Part shown: positions 61,901 through 64,000 of the stretch, in pieces
How the letters are laid out: every line of letters begins with the position of its first letter
Numbering within the stretch: position 1 is the stretch's first letter
Assembly: GCA_036345935.2 (NCBI GenBank)
Contig: JADWOT020001789.1
Coordinates: forward strand, 93,001 to 157,000
Origin: Taenia hydatigena
Lineage: Eukaryota; Platyhelminthes; Cestoda; Cyclophyllidea; Taeniidae
Reading direction: 5' to 3'
Length of the DNA stretch: 64,000 nucleotides
Notes under the pieces: generated by a model
Databases searched by the model: none
Seen by the model: only the letters and a program-made list of their open reading frames with translations
What the model was told of the DNA's origin: nothing
Made by a program: the position numbers and the translations under genes

Positions 61901-64000
61901 ACTAAGTCAAATTGACAGCGCCGAGGCTGTGATAAACTTGTCCATTCTTTCTGCTTTGGCCCCTCTCCTTAAAACGAACTGCTAATAATATACTTGACCA
62001 TTGCGACCCCAATAAACAAGCAGCGATTTGCTAAAACTGTTGGCATACGCTTAGACAGGAATGCGCAGCTGTTCGCATTTCAAACGAAACGTGAATTAGT
62101 CAAAAGTAAAGTAGGCCCTAGTAGAATTACTGTTCCACAGACAAAACAATTACGCCAATCAACCCGCCACTCATTGCTCTGCACGATTGTGGTGAGTGTT
62201 AATGGCCCTTTTGTGCCTAGCTTGACGTTAGTTGGAAATGTCACTGACATGGGTGGCACGATGAGAGAACCACTTAACTCTCGTAAGTTAGAATTCACAA
62301 AAAGTAGGGCACGACATTTGAATCGTGTGTATGGCGGTGGTGCAGCCCTCTTGTTATCTGACTTTCTGGATATAGTAATGTCCACTTGCCAAACAAGCTT
62401 CACTGGATCATTAACATTATTAAACAAGTATTAACATGGAGATAAAGCGCTACAAAACATACCTTAGTTTATTACTTCATCGCCCATTCCATGCCCTGAG
62501 TTGCTGTTCAAGAGCACAATTGGTGCCCTTACTGGAGATGTTTGGGCTAGTGACTCAGGTCTCCAATGGCAAAATAGTTGTGCTAAGCGCATCAATATGC
62601 CGCTAATGAACGAGCTTTACTCCAGAATAATAATAAGCGATCCCCAGCACTACACTTCCTACTTGGTCTAGGGGCACCGAAGGTAGAATTGGTTGAGAAA
62701 CATTGTGAAGTGCATAATTACTTCAGGGCACATTTTACTTTTGGGTATGTACATGCACACCAAACTGTGTTGAAGTGTTTTTCTCCCATTCGCCCACCAT
62801 GGTCGGAATCGTGACGGCGTGTTTGAATTGTGTAGTAAAAAGAGATGCAAGGGACACTGTTTTAACCAAGTCCAACAAACGTACCAACCACCAACTGTTA
62901 AGTGGAACGATGCGCGATTCTGATTACATTCTCTCCGACATTTCATCAGCCCCAAGGGTGGCTTCAGTCGATTAGGGCGTGACAAAGACGCCTTTGAGAT
63001 AATTGGATTTGATCGTTGTGTGAAAACCTATTCTGTTCGCACAAGCCCTCAAGTCATATGGTTTCAAAGGCTCAATGTGCATAAGATTAATCTCATTATC
63101 AGCTCTCAAGGCATCCACTTGTAACGAACGCGAAGTATGGCAGGGAGAAATTGATGGGCACAGAAGTATTGGAAGATGAGATGCAGTAAAGGGAAACATG
63201 GAGGTATTTTGTGGTTATTAATCAGATTGGTGTGCCTATTCGCCGAAAGGCGCCTTCAGTGTGCACATCTTTGCTTCACAGGCAGGCAGACGAATTGGGA
63301 GAAAGGAATGCACGGCTTTGGCCACCCCATTATTTTACTCATCGAAGGAATTGCTACATCACACTTTTTCGTTTTTATTCAACATGATAATTTGCCTAAG
63401 CTCTCAGGGAGACAGTCCCTAAGCACCCATTACCAATCCCATGGTCAAAGCCTTTCACTCTAAGGAAAAGGTCTTCTTGGTAGAAAGGGTCCTTTTTATT
63501 CAAATACTCTGGATAGGATCCACCAAGGAACCTAGTATAGCCATCAGCATTTGGCGCTGATCCGAATTTGCATAATGAAATAATTGTTGCCCATTGTTAG
63601 AGAAGCACGATGTATCATTTTCGATATGCCAATGTCTGACTTAGATTATCGTAACTAAGCTTGATGGCATACATGCCACTATCAATACGGGTGTTTGTGT
63701 GGAGAAAGATTGTGAAAAGTTTGAATGCCATTGCGTATATGGGCACAAAAGACCTCGCAGAAGCACTGAAATCTGACACTGATTCCTCCGCCACCGGTAA
63801 GTTTAGTTTGAAATTCTACTTGATCTGCCATGTTGTGTCTACTCTGTAAGGCATTCCCATCCCAAGTCACCTCCATGCGTTGGATAGTAGAAGAATCAAG
63901 CATTATGGCTACAGTCATATGCACCTTAGAACGATTAACCATTACCTAATTGCCTGCAGTAGTCACATTAAAAATATGGAGAGATCACCCTTGGGCCGAA
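59000..64000. other. No supportable gene; one two-strand open stretch at 61.99-62.43 kb
   Basis: Chance-length frames are present throughout. At 61994-62434 (plus, 146 codons) and 62080-62427 (minus, 115 codons) both strands are open, with no recognised motif; the minus reading (ELSGSLIVPPMSVTFPTNVK) looks somewhat protein-like. A GTAAGT donor-like site follows a short plus-strand frame at about 63797. None of these is enough to call an exon. No copy of P, Q, R or S was found here. Confidence 0.4.

Noticed and set aside
1..64000. Reverse transcriptase, integrase, transposase, CRISPR array, or bacterial-type operons.
   Set aside because: I looked for catalytic motifs (such as the YADD/FADD type), regular spacer-repeat spacing and tight same-strand gene strings, and found none.

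Overview
This window reads as non-coding DNA from a multicellular eukaryote. The longest uninterrupted frame is 169 codons, about what chance gives in 64 kb at this composition. The candidate coding stretches are short, have consensus-like splice sites, and carry stops or frameshifts. There are no bacterial-style operons, rRNA genes or tRNA genes I could confirm. A flatworm, perhaps a taeniid tapeworm, is my guess. It rests on the moderate base composition, decayed BTB-BACK (Kelch-like) genes, and ~185 bp LTRs of the size expected for miniature (TRIM-type) elements. That is inference, not proof.

The dominant structure is an old, low-copy segmental mosaic. I name the ancestral order P-Q-R. Copy A occupies 1-6250 and holds Q-R; its left end is cut by the window. 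Copy B is at 18.8-28.8 kb, holds P-Q, and is direct relative to A. Copy C is at 41.1-54.1 kb, holds R-Q-P, and is inverted. The copies differ by many substitutions and indels (by eye roughly 70-80% alike), so the duplications are ancient. A further block, S, is present as S1 (6.4-11.1 kb), S2 (55.6-59.0 kb, direct), S3 (37.1-38.4 kb, inverted, partial) and S4 (40.2-40.9 kb, inverted, partial).

Three solo LTRs sit in copy A at 3459, 3963 and 5820, and copy C has an LTR fragment at 40988-41086. Copy C lacks the three A insertions and so serves as their empty-site control. The LTR at 3459 has a perfect 5 bp target duplication.

Decayed genes: a BTB-BACK relic at 31.13-31.99 kb is clear from several domain motifs spread over shifted frames. 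A second BTB-like relic lies at 16.95-17.19 kb. A minus-strand exon at 54.72-54.29 kb has a strong splice acceptor and only one internal stop over 145 codons. Several exon-like frames are kept in two or three copies of P/Q/R with recognisable splice sites. They suggest that a multi-exon gene, read plus in copy C and minus in A and B, was duplicated with the blocks and then decayed. I could not name its family.

The remaining stretches (11.1-16.9, 17.6-18.7, 29.1-31.1, 32.0-37.1, 38.4-40.2 and 59.0-64.0 kb) show nothing I can support beyond simple repeats and chance-length frames.
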